From Lysobacteraceae bacterium NML93-0793 (lineage in GTDB: Bacteria; Pseudomonadota; Gammaproteobacteria; Xanthomonadales; Xanthomonadaceae): a stretch of 64,000 nucleotides of DNA. Each line of letters begins with the position of its first letter. Within the stretch, counting starts at the first letter, position 1. This document shows positions 27,409 through 35,797 of the stretch, piece after piece. Below the pieces are notes generated by a model. The model ran no database searches, was not told the DNA's origin, and was given only the letters and a program-made list of their open reading frames with translations. Both the position numbers and the translations under genes were made by a program. Location: contig NTJG01000005.1 of NCBI GenBank assembly GCA_002324875.1, forward strand, positions 186,001 through 250,000, given 5' to 3'.

Positions 27409-27440
27409 ACGCCGGGGTCAGGGCCCGGGCTCGGCCCACC

Positions 27441-27446
27441 TATAAT
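27441..27446 (+). promoter_or_regulatory. TATAAT -10 box upstream of tesB
   Basis: A perfect TATAAT lies 54 bases before the tesB start in otherwise GC-rich sequence. The expected -35 region around 27418-27423 is a poor match, so only the -10 is claimed. Confidence 0.5.
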
Positions 27447-27499
27447 TGCCGGCCGGCACGCCTCCGCGCCGCCGCTCCCTTCCGTGCACGGTTTCCGCG

Positions 27500-28378
27500 A
27501 TGACGCCCCCCGTTTCCGAACTGATCGATCTGCTCTCGCTCGAACGCCTCGAGGACGACCTGTTCCGCGGCCAGAGCCGCGACATCGGCACCAAATACGT
27601 GTTCGGCGGCCAGGTGCTGGGCCAGGCGCTGTCCGCGGCGCAGGCGACGATGACCAGCCCGCGTCCGGCGCATTCGCTGCACGCGTATTTCCTGCGTGCG
27701 GGTGATGTCGAAGCGCCGATCGTCTACGACGTCGACCGCACCCGCGACGGCGGCAGCTTTTCGGTGCGCCGGGTGACCGCGATCCAGCACGGCAAGGTGA
27801 TCTTCTTCTGCGCCGCGTCGTTCCAGGAGGAGGAGGCCGGCGCCGAACACCAGCTGTCGATGCCCGAAGTGCCAGCGCCCGAGGACATCGAACCGCAGGA
27901 TCCGCTGCCGGCCGAGGTGCTGGCGACGCTGCCGGTGAAGGTGCAGCGCTGGCTCGACCGCAGCGGCCCGTTCGAATTCCGCCACGTCTACCCGCGCGAC
28001 GAGCTCAAGCCGCCGAAGCGCCCGCCGTTCCAGCAGATGTGGTTCCGCCTCACCGGCCCGGTCGGCGACGCGCCGGTGCTGCACCGCGCCCTGCTCGCCT
28101 ACGCCTCCGACTTCCAGCTGCTGGGCACGGCGACCTTCCCGCACGGCATCAGCTACTACCAGCCGAACGTGCAGATGGCCTCGCTCGATCACGCGCTGTG
28201 GTTCCACCGCCCGTTCCGGGTGGACGACTGGCTGCTGTACTCGCTCGACAGCCCCAGCGCCCAGGGCGCGCGCGGCCTCGCCCGCGGGCAGATCTTCGAC
28301 CGCAGCGGGCGGCTGGTCGCCAGCACCGCGCAGGAAGGCATGATCCGCGCCCGCCCGCCCGCGCCGGCGGCGGGCTGA
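27500..28378 (+). CDS. tesB: Acyl-CoA thioesterase II
   Basis: A 292-residue double hot-dog thioesterase of the TesB family that hydrolyses medium and long acyl-CoA. Blocks typical of the family include FRGQSRDIGTKYVFGGQVLGQA near the N terminus, SFSVRRVTAIQHGK, and the active-site region NVQMASLDHALWFHRPF with the catalytic aspartate, followed by RGLARGQIFDRSG. Only one base separates its stop from the next gene. Confidence 0.96.
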   Translation: MTPPVSELIDLLSLERLEDDLFRGQSRDIGTKYVFGGQVLGQALSAAQATMTSPRPAHSLHAYFLRAGDVEAPIVYDVDRTRDGGSFSVRRVTAIQHGKVIFFCAASFQEEEAGAEHQLSMPEVPAPEDIEPQDPLPAEVLATLPVKVQRWLDRSGPFEFRHVYPRDELKPPKRPPFQQMWFRLTGPVGDAPVLHRALLAYASDFQLLGTATFPHGISYYQPNVQMASLDHALWFHRPFRVDDWLLYSLDSPSAQGARGLARGQIFDRSGRLVASTAQEGMIRARPPAPAAG

Positions 28379-28379
28379 G

Positions 28380-29207
28380 ATGCGCCAGGTCTTCAGCAGC
28401 CCCCGGCTGGAAAACGTCGAACGCGTGGCCGAACTGCTGCGCGCCGAGGCCATCGAGGTGCGCATCGTCAACGGCCGCTCGTACAAGGGCAGCCGGCGCA
28501 GCACCTTCAGTTACCGCGAGGGCGCCAGCGGTCCGCGCCCCTCGGTGTGGGTGGTGCGCGCCGAAGACCAGACCCGCGCCCGCGCGCTGCTGCGCGAGGC
28601 CGGCCTGCTGCAGAACCTGCCGTCCACGCGCAGCTATCTGGGCCAGGGCGAGGTCGTGTTCGCCACCGAACGCCCCGCCCCGCGCCAGGGCATGAGCCGC
28701 GCGTCGAAGGTGCGCTACACCCTGCTCGGCGGCGCGGCGCTGGTGACCGCGCTGGCATGGCTCTCCCGCCCGGATGCGGACGCGCCGACGGCGGACGAAT
28801 CCGCCGTGATCGCCGACGCACCAGCAGCCGAGGCGCGGAGGCTGGACATGGTGCCGCCGACGGTCGAGGCCACGGTGAACCGGCTGCCCGTTCCGCAGGC
28901 GCTGGCCGAAACCCTGCTGGCCGCCGAACTGGCCGGACTCGACGGGACGGCCTGCGTCGCCGTCGACGGCCGTGCGCCGAGCGCTCCGCTGCTCGCCGCG
29001 CTTGCATCGACCGCGCCGGATGTGCGCAGCCTCGCCGCGTGCGACGACGCCGGCGCGGCGCCGCGGCTGGACATCGCCAATTACCGCACCGACGGCTCGG
29101 GCCGTGGCACCGTCGATGTGATCATCGACGTCGACGGCGCGCGCACGTCACGCACGCTGGACGTGGTGCGCGACGGTCGCACCTGGAGCGTTGCGCCCCC
29201 GGAGTGA
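28380..29207 (+). CDS. DUF2007-type signal-transducing domain protein with membrane helix
   Basis: A 275-residue protein. Residues 1-75 match the short DUF2007 fold (VFSSPRLENVERVAELLRAEAIEVRIVNG). One membrane helix lies at about 113-130, followed by an alanine-rich linker and a C-terminal domain of about 120 residues, likely periplasmic, with two cysteines (GTACVAVDG and LAACDD). Xanthomonad homologues are often labelled pathogenicity-like proteins without a known role. It follows tesB by one base. Confidence 0.75.
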   Translation: MRQVFSSPRLENVERVAELLRAEAIEVRIVNGRSYKGSRRSTFSYREGASGPRPSVWVVRAEDQTRARALLREAGLLQNLPSTRSYLGQGEVVFATERPAPRQGMSRASKVRYTLLGGAALVTALAWLSRPDADAPTADESAVIADAPAAEARRLDMVPPTVEATVNRLPVPQALAETLLAAELAGLDGTACVAVDGRAPSAPLLAALASTAPDVRSLAACDDAGAAPRLDIANYRTDGSGRGTVDVIIDVDGARTSRTLDVVRDGRTWSVAPPE

Positions 29208-29218
29208 GGCATTATCGA

Positions 29219-29240
29219 CCGGCCGGTCACATCCGGCCGG
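29219..29240. terminator. GC hairpin before the sigma-factor gene
   Basis: CCGGCCGG occurs twice (29219-29226, 29233-29240) around TCACAT and would fold into an 8-bp stem. It follows the DUF2007 gene stop by 12 bases and precedes the sigma gene by 45. There is no T-run. It may be a weak terminator or a leader hairpin; its core resembles the palindrome at 1265-1290. Confidence 0.4.
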
Positions 29241-29285
29241 CCGCACACGTCGTGTTCGTCGTGACCCGCCGAACGGACCCGACCG

Positions 29286-30467
29286 ATGCACACCCTCACC
29301 GCTGACGCCAGCCTCGAAGACCGCATCCATCTCGAACTGCCGGCCGCACGCAGCGGTGACCAGGCCGCCTACGGCCGCATCGTGCGCCTGAGCCAGAACG
29401 CGACGACCGCCATCGCGCTGGCGATCACCCGCGACGTGCAGGCCAGCCAGGACATCGCCCAGGAGGCCTATCTCAAGGCCTGGCAGCAGCTGGGCCGGCT
29501 GCAGAACACGACGAGCTTCCTGCCGTGGCTGCGCCAGATCACCCGCAACCTCGCCCGCGATTACCTGCGCGCACGGCGCGACCGGTTCGTCGCCGGCGAG
29601 ACCGCCGAGCTGGCGATCGCGCAGGCCGCCGATCCGGACGGCTGCCCGATGCAGCAAATCGTCGACGACGAGACCGGCCGCGTCGCGGCCGACCTGATCT
29701 CCGAACTGCCCGACGAGAGCCGCGAGGTGCTGCTGCTGTACTACCGCGAAGGCGGCAATTCGAAGCAGGTCGCCGCCCTGCTCGGCCTGTCGGACGCCGC
29801 GGTGCGCAAACGCCTGTCGCGCGCGCGTCGCAGCCTGCGCGAGGACCTGATGGCGCGCTTCCGCGAGTTCGCGACGAGTTCCGCGCCCGGCACGGCGTTC
29901 ACCCTGGTAGTGACCGCAGGCCTGATGGGCTTCGCCAAGCCCGCCACGGCGAGCACCGCCGCGGGCGTCGCCGCCGGCGCTGCATTCGGCACAGGCGTCG
30001 CGGGCAAGGCGGCGCTCGGCAGCGCCAGTGCGCTGGGGGCGGCCGGCGTGTCGCTGGTGTTCGGCGGCCTGACGCTCTGGCTGTGCCGCAAGATGGTCGC
30101 GCGCTATGCCGACACCGAGGCCGAACGCCGGGCGATCCTCAAGCTCTACGACCGGTGGTTCGTGTGGGGCTCGCTGGCCGGTGGCACGCTGGGTGCGGTC
30201 CTCGGCTTCATGGTCGGCAGCAGCCGTCTTGCGGACGGCTGGATCATGCTGTCGGCCGCGATCGCGCTGTTCCTCTACAACTATCCGTTGCTGACCAGCA
30301 TGCCGCGCCTGATGAATCCGCTGATCGCGCGCGACATCGCGCGCGATCCGAAGGGCGGCGCGCGGCGCGCGTTGGGGTATCGCCTGATGTTCGGTTCCAG
30401 CGGACTGATCCTGACGAATGTCAGCCTGATCGGCGTGCTGCTGATCTTCTGGCTCAAGACGGCCTGA
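29286..30467 (+). CDS. ECF-type RNA polymerase sigma factor with C-terminal membrane domain
   Basis: A 393-residue protein. Residues 20-95 are sigma region 2 (DVQASQDIAQEAYLKAWQQL, then SFLPWLRQITRNLARDYLR) and residues 135-190 are region 4 (LISELPDESREVLLLYYREG, VAALLGLSDAAVRKRLSRAR). From about 205 to the end there are four to six hydrophobic stretches, including GFMVGSSRLADGWIMLSAAI and GLILTNVSLIGVLLIFWLKT. ECF factors are usually near 190 residues, so this one is tied to the membrane by its own extension. No anti-sigma gene is adjacent. Regulation through the membrane part is inference. Confidence 0.88.
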   Translation: MHTLTADASLEDRIHLELPAARSGDQAAYGRIVRLSQNATTAIALAITRDVQASQDIAQEAYLKAWQQLGRLQNTTSFLPWLRQITRNLARDYLRARRDRFVAGETAELAIAQAADPDGCPMQQIVDDETGRVAADLISELPDESREVLLLYYREGGNSKQVAALLGLSDAAVRKRLSRARRSLREDLMARFREFATSSAPGTAFTLVVTAGLMGFAKPATASTAAGVAAGAAFGTGVAGKAALGSASALGAAGVSLVFGGLTLWLCRKMVARYADTEAERRAILKLYDRWFVWGSLAGGTLGAVLGFMVGSSRLADGWIMLSAAIALFLYNYPLLTSMPRLMNPLIARDIARDPKGGARRALGYRLMFGSSGLILTNVSLIGVLLIFWLKTA

Positions 30468-30567
30468 TCGGATCCCCGCGGGCCGGTGTCGCGTGGCGCG
30501 CTTCGGCTTGCCGACGTCCGCAGCCGCTCCGTGCGGCACGAAGAAGTCCTGCCGCGAATGAAACGAG

Positions 30568-30592
30568 AGAGGCCGCGCATTGCGCGGCCTCT
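30568..30592. terminator. Bidirectional terminator between convergent genes
   Basis: A perfect 11-bp stem (30568-30578 with 30582-30592; AGAGGCCGCGC arm) with a 3-base loop lies between the stops of the sigma gene and the EF-hand gene, which converge. T-rich tails are short on both strands (TTGC on plus, CTCGTTTC on minus). Confidence 0.7.
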
Positions 30593-30615
30593 TGCTGACA
30601 CCCCGTCTTGCGGAC

Positions 30616-31308
30616 TCAGCGCTGCGGACGCCCCGCCTGCAGCTCCTCGCGGCTGAGGAAGCCGTCGCGGTTCTCGTCGAGCCACGCGAAACGCTCGGCC
30701 AGACGCGGCATCGTCTCGCTGACCTCGACCCGACTCAGCTTGCCGTCGCCGTTGAGATCGGCCTCGCGGAACATCGTGTCGAAGCGACGCTCGCCCTCGG
30801 CGCGACGCTCGGCCGCCTTCGCCGTGTGCCAGGTGCGCAGCTCGCTGCGGGTGAGATAGCCGTCGCGGTTGGCGTCGATCGCGTCGAAATTCGCGACCAG
30901 ATCGAAGCCGCGTCCTCCATGGGCACGCGGGCCACCGCGGCCGGCCTTCGCGCGCTCGCCGCGGGCCTCGGCGCTGCGTGCACCCTCGCGTCGCGGCGCT
31001 TCGGCACGTTCGCCGTGTTCCGCGCGCTTGGCCTCACGACGCGCTTGCATCGCCTCCTGGCCCGTCTGCGCTTCGGCGCGGCTGATGCGGCCGTCATTGT
31101 CGGTATCCAGACGCGCCAGCGCGTCGACCGGATTGCCCATGCGGTGATGGCCACGCATGCCGTGCGCGCGCGGTCGCTCGCCGGCAGGCTTGGACGCTGC
31201 AGCGGTGTCGCTGCCGGCGGCACGCGTCTGCGACTGGGCGAAGCCCGCACCGGCCATCGAAAGGGTGATCGCTGCGAGCAGCGCGGCGGCAAGAGTCTTG
31301 GTCTGCAT
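30616..31308 (-). CDS. Secreted EF-hand protein
   Basis: A 230-residue protein with a signal peptide (cleavage after GAGFAQ) and four canonical EF-hand loops: DTDNDGRISRAE, DANRDGYLTRSE, DLNGDGKLSRVE and DENRDGFLSREE. The middle is rich in Arg, Glu, Ala and Gly and looks disordered. It would bind calcium in the periplasm or outside the cell. Proteins of this type are common in Xanthomonadaceae; the role is unknown. Pairing of loops is regular, two before and two after the low-complexity linker is not seen; one precedes and three follow it. Confidence 0.87.
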   Translation of the reverse strand: MQTKTLAAALLAAITLSMAGAGFAQSQTRAAGSDTAAASKPAGERPRAHGMRGHHRMGNPVDALARLDTDNDGRISRAEAQTGQEAMQARREAKRAEHGERAEAPRREGARSAEARGERAKAGRGGPRAHGGRGFDLVANFDAIDANRDGYLTRSELRTWHTAKAAERRAEGERRFDTMFREADLNGDGKLSRVEVSETMPRLAERFAWLDENRDGFLSREELQAGRPQR

Positions 31309-31462
31309 TGTCGGTTCCCGTTGTGTGCGGCACGGCGCCGCCTTGTGCAGGGATCAACGCGCCCGCCGCGACATCGGTTGACCCGCGCACCGGCCGGTTC
31401 AGCTCCGGTGCGGCCGCGGCGCCTGTCGCGTGCGCTGCGATCGGCGACGGTATCCTGATCGC

Positions 31463-32212
31463 ATGCAGCACTCCCCGCGCCCCGATCCGGACGGCGACAT
31501 CGCCGCCGACCTGCGCCTGTTCCACACCGGCGCGCACGCGTGTGGCTACTGGCCGGAGCGCACCGCGCGCGACCTGGTGCTCGATCCGCGCGACAGCCGG
31601 CTGCCGCGGTTCTATCCGCAGGCGCTGCGCTGGGGCTTCCGCCGCTCGGGCGACATCGTCTACCGGCCGCATTGCGCCGGCTGTCAGGCCTGCGTGGCGG
31701 TGCGGATTCCGGTGGATGCGTTCGAGCCCAATCGCAGCCAGCGGCGCACGCTGGCGCGCAATGCGGGTATAGAAACGCGCGTTGTGGCGGCCGAACGCAA
31801 CGACGAGCGTCTGGCGCTCTACCAGCGTTATCTCACCGCCCGGCATCCCGGCGGTGGCATGGACGATCACGGCGCCAGCGAGTTCGACCAGTTCCTGATC
31901 GGCAGCTGGAACGAGGGCCGCCTGCTCGAACTGCGCCTGCAGGGACGCCTGGTGGCGGTCGCCGTCACCGACATCGCCGACGATGCACTCTCGGCCGTCT
32001 ACACCTTCTACGAACCCGATCTCGCGTCATGCGGGCTCGGCACACTGGCGATCCTCAAGCAGATCGCCTGGGCGAAGCGCGAGCGCCGCCCGCATCTCTA
32101 CCTCGGCTACTGGATCGAAGGACACCGCAAGATGGATTACAAACGCAGCTTCCACCCGCTCGAGGGCTTCGACGGCCGCCAGTGGCGCGCCCTGCCGGAC
32201 CCGGCGCGATGA
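31463..32212 (+). CDS. bpt: Aspartate/glutamate leucyltransferase (arginyltransferase family)
   Basis: A 249-residue Bpt/ATE1-type enzyme that adds leucine from Leu-tRNA to proteins with N-terminal Asp or Glu, marking them for the ClpS-ClpAP N-degron path. The cysteine block [17 protein letters not shown] and [18 protein letters not shown] are family hallmarks, as are [15 protein letters not shown] and [18 protein letters not shown] 31463 is used though its ribosome binding site is weak. The stop overlaps an ATG of the next gene. Confidence 0.95.
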   Translation: MQHSPRPDPDGDIAADLRLFHTGAHACGYWPERTARDLVLDPRDSRLPRFYPQALRWGFRRSGDIVYRPHCAGCQACVAVRIPVDAFEPNRSQRRTLARNAGIETRVVAAERNDERLALYQRYLTARHPGGGMDDHGASEFDQFLIGSWNEGRLLELRLQGRLVAVAVTDIADDALSAVYTFYEPDLASCGLGTLAILKQIAWAKRERRPHLYLGYWIEGHRKMDYKRSFHPLEGFDGRQWRALPDPAR

Positions 32213-32220
32213 GGTCTGCA

Positions 32221-33447
32221 ATGGTCTGGCTTCTGCTGGCGCTGGCGGCGCTGCTGCTCGCGGCCTGCGTGCGGGTGGCGGTACACGGCGATGCGCCGGC
32301 GCCGACATCGATGCCTGCGCCCACCCAGGGCGCGCTGCGCATCGCCACCTACAACGCATCGCTCAACAGCGACGAGGCCGGTGGCCTGATGCAGCGCCTG
32401 CAGGGCGAGGACGACGACGCGCGCAAGGTGGCGGCCGTGCTGCAGCAGGTGCGGCCCGACATCGTGCTGATCAACGAGTTCGACTACGTCGCCGACGGCA
32501 GCGCGGCCGATCTGTTCCAGCGCCGCTGGCTGGAGCGTCCGCAGGCCGGTGGCGGCGATGCGCTGCACTATCCCTATCGGTATCTCGCGCCGGTCAACAC
32601 CGGGGTGCAGAGCGGGCTGGATCTGGACAACAACGGCACGGTGGGCGGCACGGGCCGTGACCGCGGCAACGACGCCTGGGGTTACGGCCTGCATCCCGGC
32701 CAGTACGGCATGTTGCTGCTGTCGCGCTATCCGATCGACGCGGCGGCCGCGCGCACGTTCCAGCTGCTGAAGTGGAGCACGATGCCCGATGCCACCCGGC
32801 CGCGCGATCCGGCGACGGGCGCGTACTTCCATTCCGATGCCGTCTGGTCGCAGTTGCGGCTGTCGTCCAAATCCCACTGGGACGTGCCGGTGCGCACGCC
32901 GCAGGGCGTGTTGCACGTGCTGGCTTCGCACCCCACGCCGCCCGCCTTCGACGGGCCGGAGCGGCGCAACGTTGCGCGCAACCGCGACGAGATCCATTTC
33001 TGGAACGCCTACCTCGCACCTGCAGGCCACGAGAACTGGCTGTGCGACGACGCCGGCACCTGCGGCGGTCTCGCGGCCGATGCACGCTTCGTGATCCTCG
33101 GTGATCTCAACAACGACCCCGTCGACGGCTCCGGCGACCACAGCGTGATCACCGAGCTGCTCGAGCATCCGCGCGTGCTCCGCATGACCACGCCACGCAG
33201 CGACGGCGCGGTCGAGGCGGCCGCGGCCGAGGGCGGCGCGAACGCGGCGCATCGCGGCGCCGCCGCACACGACACCGGCAGCTTCGGCCCGCGTGTGGGC
33301 AATCTGCGCATCGACTACGTATTGCCTTCGGTCGGCCAGCGGGTCACCGGCAACGGGGTGTTCTGGCCGCCGTCGGGCTCACCGCAAGCGGCGATCGTCG
33401 ACGGCACCGATCATCGTCTGGTCTGGGTGGACGTGCTGCGCGATTGA
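32221..33447 (+). CDS. Secreted endonuclease/exonuclease/phosphatase family protein
   Basis: A 408-residue exported protein with a hydrophobic leader ending in LLLAAC, a likely lipobox. The catalytic fold shows ATYNASLN, INEFD (metal-binding glutamate), ASHPTPPAFDG, GDLNNDP and the terminal DHRLVWVDV, which are the DNase I-like motifs. It may be a nuclease or a phosphodiesterase. GATGAGG just before ATG 32221 supports this start; ATG 32209, overlapping the bpt stop, is the alternative. Confidence 0.85.
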   Translation: MVWLLLALAALLLAACVRVAVHGDAPAPTSMPAPTQGALRIATYNASLNSDEAGGLMQRLQGEDDDARKVAAVLQQVRPDIVLINEFDYVADGSAADLFQRRWLERPQAGGGDALHYPYRYLAPVNTGVQSGLDLDNNGTVGGTGRDRGNDAWGYGLHPGQYGMLLLSRYPIDAAAARTFQLLKWSTMPDATRPRDPATGAYFHSDAVWSQLRLSSKSHWDVPVRTPQGVLHVLASHPTPPAFDGPERRNVARNRDEIHFWNAYLAPAGHENWLCDDAGTCGGLAADARFVILGDLNNDPVDGSGDHSVITELLEHPRVLRMTTPRSDGAVEAAAAEGGANAAHRGAAAHDTGSFGPRVGNLRIDYVLPSVGQRVTGNGVFWPPSGSPQAAIVDGTDHRLVWVDVLRD

Positions 33448-33468
33448 GCGCGTGCGATACCGCGCGGC

Positions 33469-35154
33469 TCAGCGGCGTCGGCCCGAGCGCCAGATCGACA
33501 GCAGGATCCACACACCGCCCAGCGCTGCGCCGATGAAGCCGATCACCCCCAGCGCCATCAGCCAGGGGTTGCCGGGTCCGTTGCTGACCGCGTTCATCAC
33601 GATCGACGAACCGATGATCAGCGCGGCGACGATGACGCCCATCGTCATCCGGTTGGCCGCGCTGTTGACCTGGTCGCCGAAGGCCTTGAGCGAGGTCACC
33701 TCGATCTGCCCGCGCAACCGTCCGCGGCGCGCACTCTGCACCAGCCGGCGCAGATCGCGCGGCAGATCGGTCAGCAGATCCAGCGCGCCCGACAACGACT
33801 GCTGACCGCGCTGGGCCAGCGCGCGCGGCGAATGGCGCTGCCACATCAGCCGCTGCAGCCAGGGCTGCGCGGCGCCGGTCATGTCGAAGTCCGGATCGAG
33901 CTGGCGCCCGAGGCCTTCGAGCGTCAGCAGTGCCTTGATCAGCAGCGCGAGATCCGGCGGCAGCATCAGGCCGTGCCGACGCAGCAGGCCGGTGACGTCG
34001 CCGAGCATCGCGCCCATGCGCAGGTCCTTCAGCAGGACGCCACGGTACTGGTCGACGAAGGCGTCGATCTCCGACTGCAGCCGCATCTCGTCGACGTCGG
34101 CACCTTCGGTCCAGTCCAGCAGCACGTCGCAAACCATCTGCGGCTGCTGGAACACCAGGCCGTAGAGCAGCCGCGCCACCTGCTCGCGCAACGTCGGCGA
34201 TACGCGCCCGACCATGCCGAAATCGATCAGCGCCACGCGTCCGTCGCGCATGAAGAACAGGTTGCCGGGATGCGGATCGGCGTGGAACAGGCCGTCCTCG
34301 AACACCATCTGCATGACGATATCGGCGCCGGTCGACGCCAGCGCATGACGGTCGAGGCCGGCGGTGTCGATCGCGGCGAAATCCCCGGCCGGGATGCCGT
34401 CGACCAGCGCCTGGACATTGAGCCGTTCGCTGGTCCATTCCCAGTACACGTGTGGGATCAGCACGCGTGGGTCTTCGGCGAAATTGCCGGCGATGCGTTC
34501 GGCGTTGCGGCATTCGCGGGCGAAGTCCAGTTCGCGGCGCAGCGATGCGTCGAACTGGCGCACCACCTCGACCGGGCGATAGCGACGCAGATCGGGCGCC
34601 TGCGACTGCACGATCTCGGCCAGTCGCGCGAGCAGACGCAGGTCGGCCTCGATGATCTCGCGGATGCCCGGCCTTCGGATCTTCAGCACCACCGGCGTGC
34701 CGTCGTGCAGCCATGCGCGATGCGCCTGGGCCAGCGAGGCCGCGGCCATCGGCACGTCCTCGAAGCGGGCGAACACCCGCTCGGGCGCGTCGCCGAGATC
34801 CTCTTCCAGTTGTGCGCGCAGCGCCTCCATGGGCACCGCGGGCACATGGCTCTGCAAGCGCCCGAGTTCTTCGATCCACTCGGGCGGCAGCAGATCGACG
34901 CGGGTGGCCAGCACCTGGCCGAGCTTGACGAAGGTCGGTCCCAGATCCTGCAGCGCATGACGCACGCGTTCGGGCGGCGACAGCCGCAGGGCCGAAGCCT
35001 CGCCGCCTCCGATGTGGAGCAGCCGCCCGGCGCGCTCCAGTGCACCGGCCATGCCGATGCGCTGGACCACATCGCCGAAGCCGTAACGCACCAGCACCGA
35101 GGCGATCTCCTGCACGCGGCCGAGGTCGCGCACGGTGGCCAGCGTCTCCCACAT
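33469..35154 (-). CDS. ubiB: ABC1/UbiB-family atypical kinase
   Basis: A 561-residue protein with the KxGQ motif (GPTFVKLGQVLATRVDLLP), the alanine-rich loop (MAAASLAQAHRA), a VVLKIRRPGI lysine, the HADPHPGN catalytic loop and DFGMVG metal-binding segment, and two C-terminal membrane helices (MGVIVAALIIGSSIVMNAV and LGVIGFIGAALGGVWILL). This is the layout of UbiB, which supports ubiquinone synthesis or lipid transport. No ubiE or ubiJ is adjacent, so the symbol rests on the family. The stop of the CinA-domain gene overlaps its ATG by one base. Confidence 0.88.
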   Translation of the reverse strand: MWETLATVRDLGRVQEIASVLVRYGFGDVVQRIGMAGALERAGRLLHIGGGEASALRLSPPERVRHALQDLGPTFVKLGQVLATRVDLLPPEWIEELGRLQSHVPAVPMEALRAQLEEDLGDAPERVFARFEDVPMAAASLAQAHRAWLHDGTPVVLKIRRPGIREIIEADLRLLARLAEIVQSQAPDLRRYRPVEVVRQFDASLRRELDFARECRNAERIAGNFAEDPRVLIPHVYWEWTSERLNVQALVDGIPAGDFAAIDTAGLDRHALASTGADIVMQMVFEDGLFHADPHPGNLFFMRDGRVALIDFGMVGRVSPTLREQVARLLYGLVFQQPQMVCDVLLDWTEGADVDEMRLQSEIDAFVDQYRGVLLKDLRMGAMLGDVTGLLRRHGLMLPPDLALLIKALLTLEGLGRQLDPDFDMTGAAQPWLQRLMWQRHSPRALAQRGQQSLSGALDLLTDLPRDLRRLVQSARRGRLRGQIEVTSLKAFGDQVNSAANRMTMGVIVAALIIGSSIVMNAVSNGPGNPWLMALGVIGFIGAALGGVWILLSIWRSGRRR

Positions 35155-35666
35155 CAGCGTGCGTCCACGGTCTCGGCCAGGCCCGCCAATGCAGCGGCCA
35201 CCGTCTGCCGGCGCACCGCATCGCGGTCGCCGTCGAACTGGAACAGGCGCGCGCTCGCATAGCCGCCGCGGCGCTTCCATCCGATCCACACCGTGCCCAC
35301 CGGCTTGTCGTCGCTGCCCCCGCCAGGGCCGGCGATGCCGGTCACCGCGACCGCGACGCTGGCACCGGAATTCACCAGCGCACCGGACACCATCTCGATC
35401 ACCGTCTCGCGGCTGACCGCGCCGTGGGTTTCCAGCGTGTGCGGGTTGACGCCCAGCAGCGCCTGTTTGGCCTCGTAGCTGTAGGCCGCCATGCCGCAGT
35501 CGAACCAGTCCGAGCAGCCGGCGATGTCGGTCACCGCCTTGGCGATCCAGCCTCCGGTGCAGCTTTCGGCGGTCACCAGCCGGTGGTGGGTGTCGCGCAA
35601 CAGGTGACCGGTGCGCTCGGCCAGAGCCTGCAGGGTCGCGTCGGTGGGAAGGTCGGCCTGGTGCAT
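35154..35666 (-). CDS. pncC: CinA C-terminal domain protein, nicotinamide-nucleotide amidohydrolase (PncC)
   Basis: A 170-residue stand-alone CinA C-terminal domain with the active-site blocks AESCTGGWIAK, YSYEAKQALLGV, GAVSRETV and VTGIAGPGGGS. PncC deamidates nicotinamide mononucleotide in the pyridine nucleotide cycle. The short N-terminal extension before these motifs has no MoaB-like domain. It precedes ubiB with a one-base TGATG overlap. Confidence 0.93.
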   Translation of the reverse strand: MHQADLPTDATLQALAERTGHLLRDTHHRLVTAESCTGGWIAKAVTDIAGCSDWFDCGMAAYSYEAKQALLGVNPHTLETHGAVSRETVIEMVSGALVNSGASVAVAVTGIAGPGGGSDDKPVGTVWIGWKRRGGYASARLFQFDGDRDAVRRQTVAAALAGLAETVDAR

Positions 35667-35747
35667 GACGGATGCCCGTGGGAGGGCCTGCCGTTGTACC
35701 GCATATCGGCCGTGGCGATCGATGCGGAGCGCCGGCGCCGGACACGA

Positions 35748-35771
35748 GAACGGGCCGTTGCCGGCCCGTTC
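35748..35771 (-). terminator. Hairpin downstream of the TonB-dependent receptor gene
   Basis: A perfect 9-bp stem (35748-35756 with 35763-35771; GAACGGGCC arm) lies 27 bases past the receptor stop codon on the minus strand. The following bases (TCGTGTCC) are only weakly T-rich, so termination strength is uncertain. Confidence 0.5.
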
Positions 35772-35797
35772 CGTCCACATCGCGCAGTGGCTATCGG

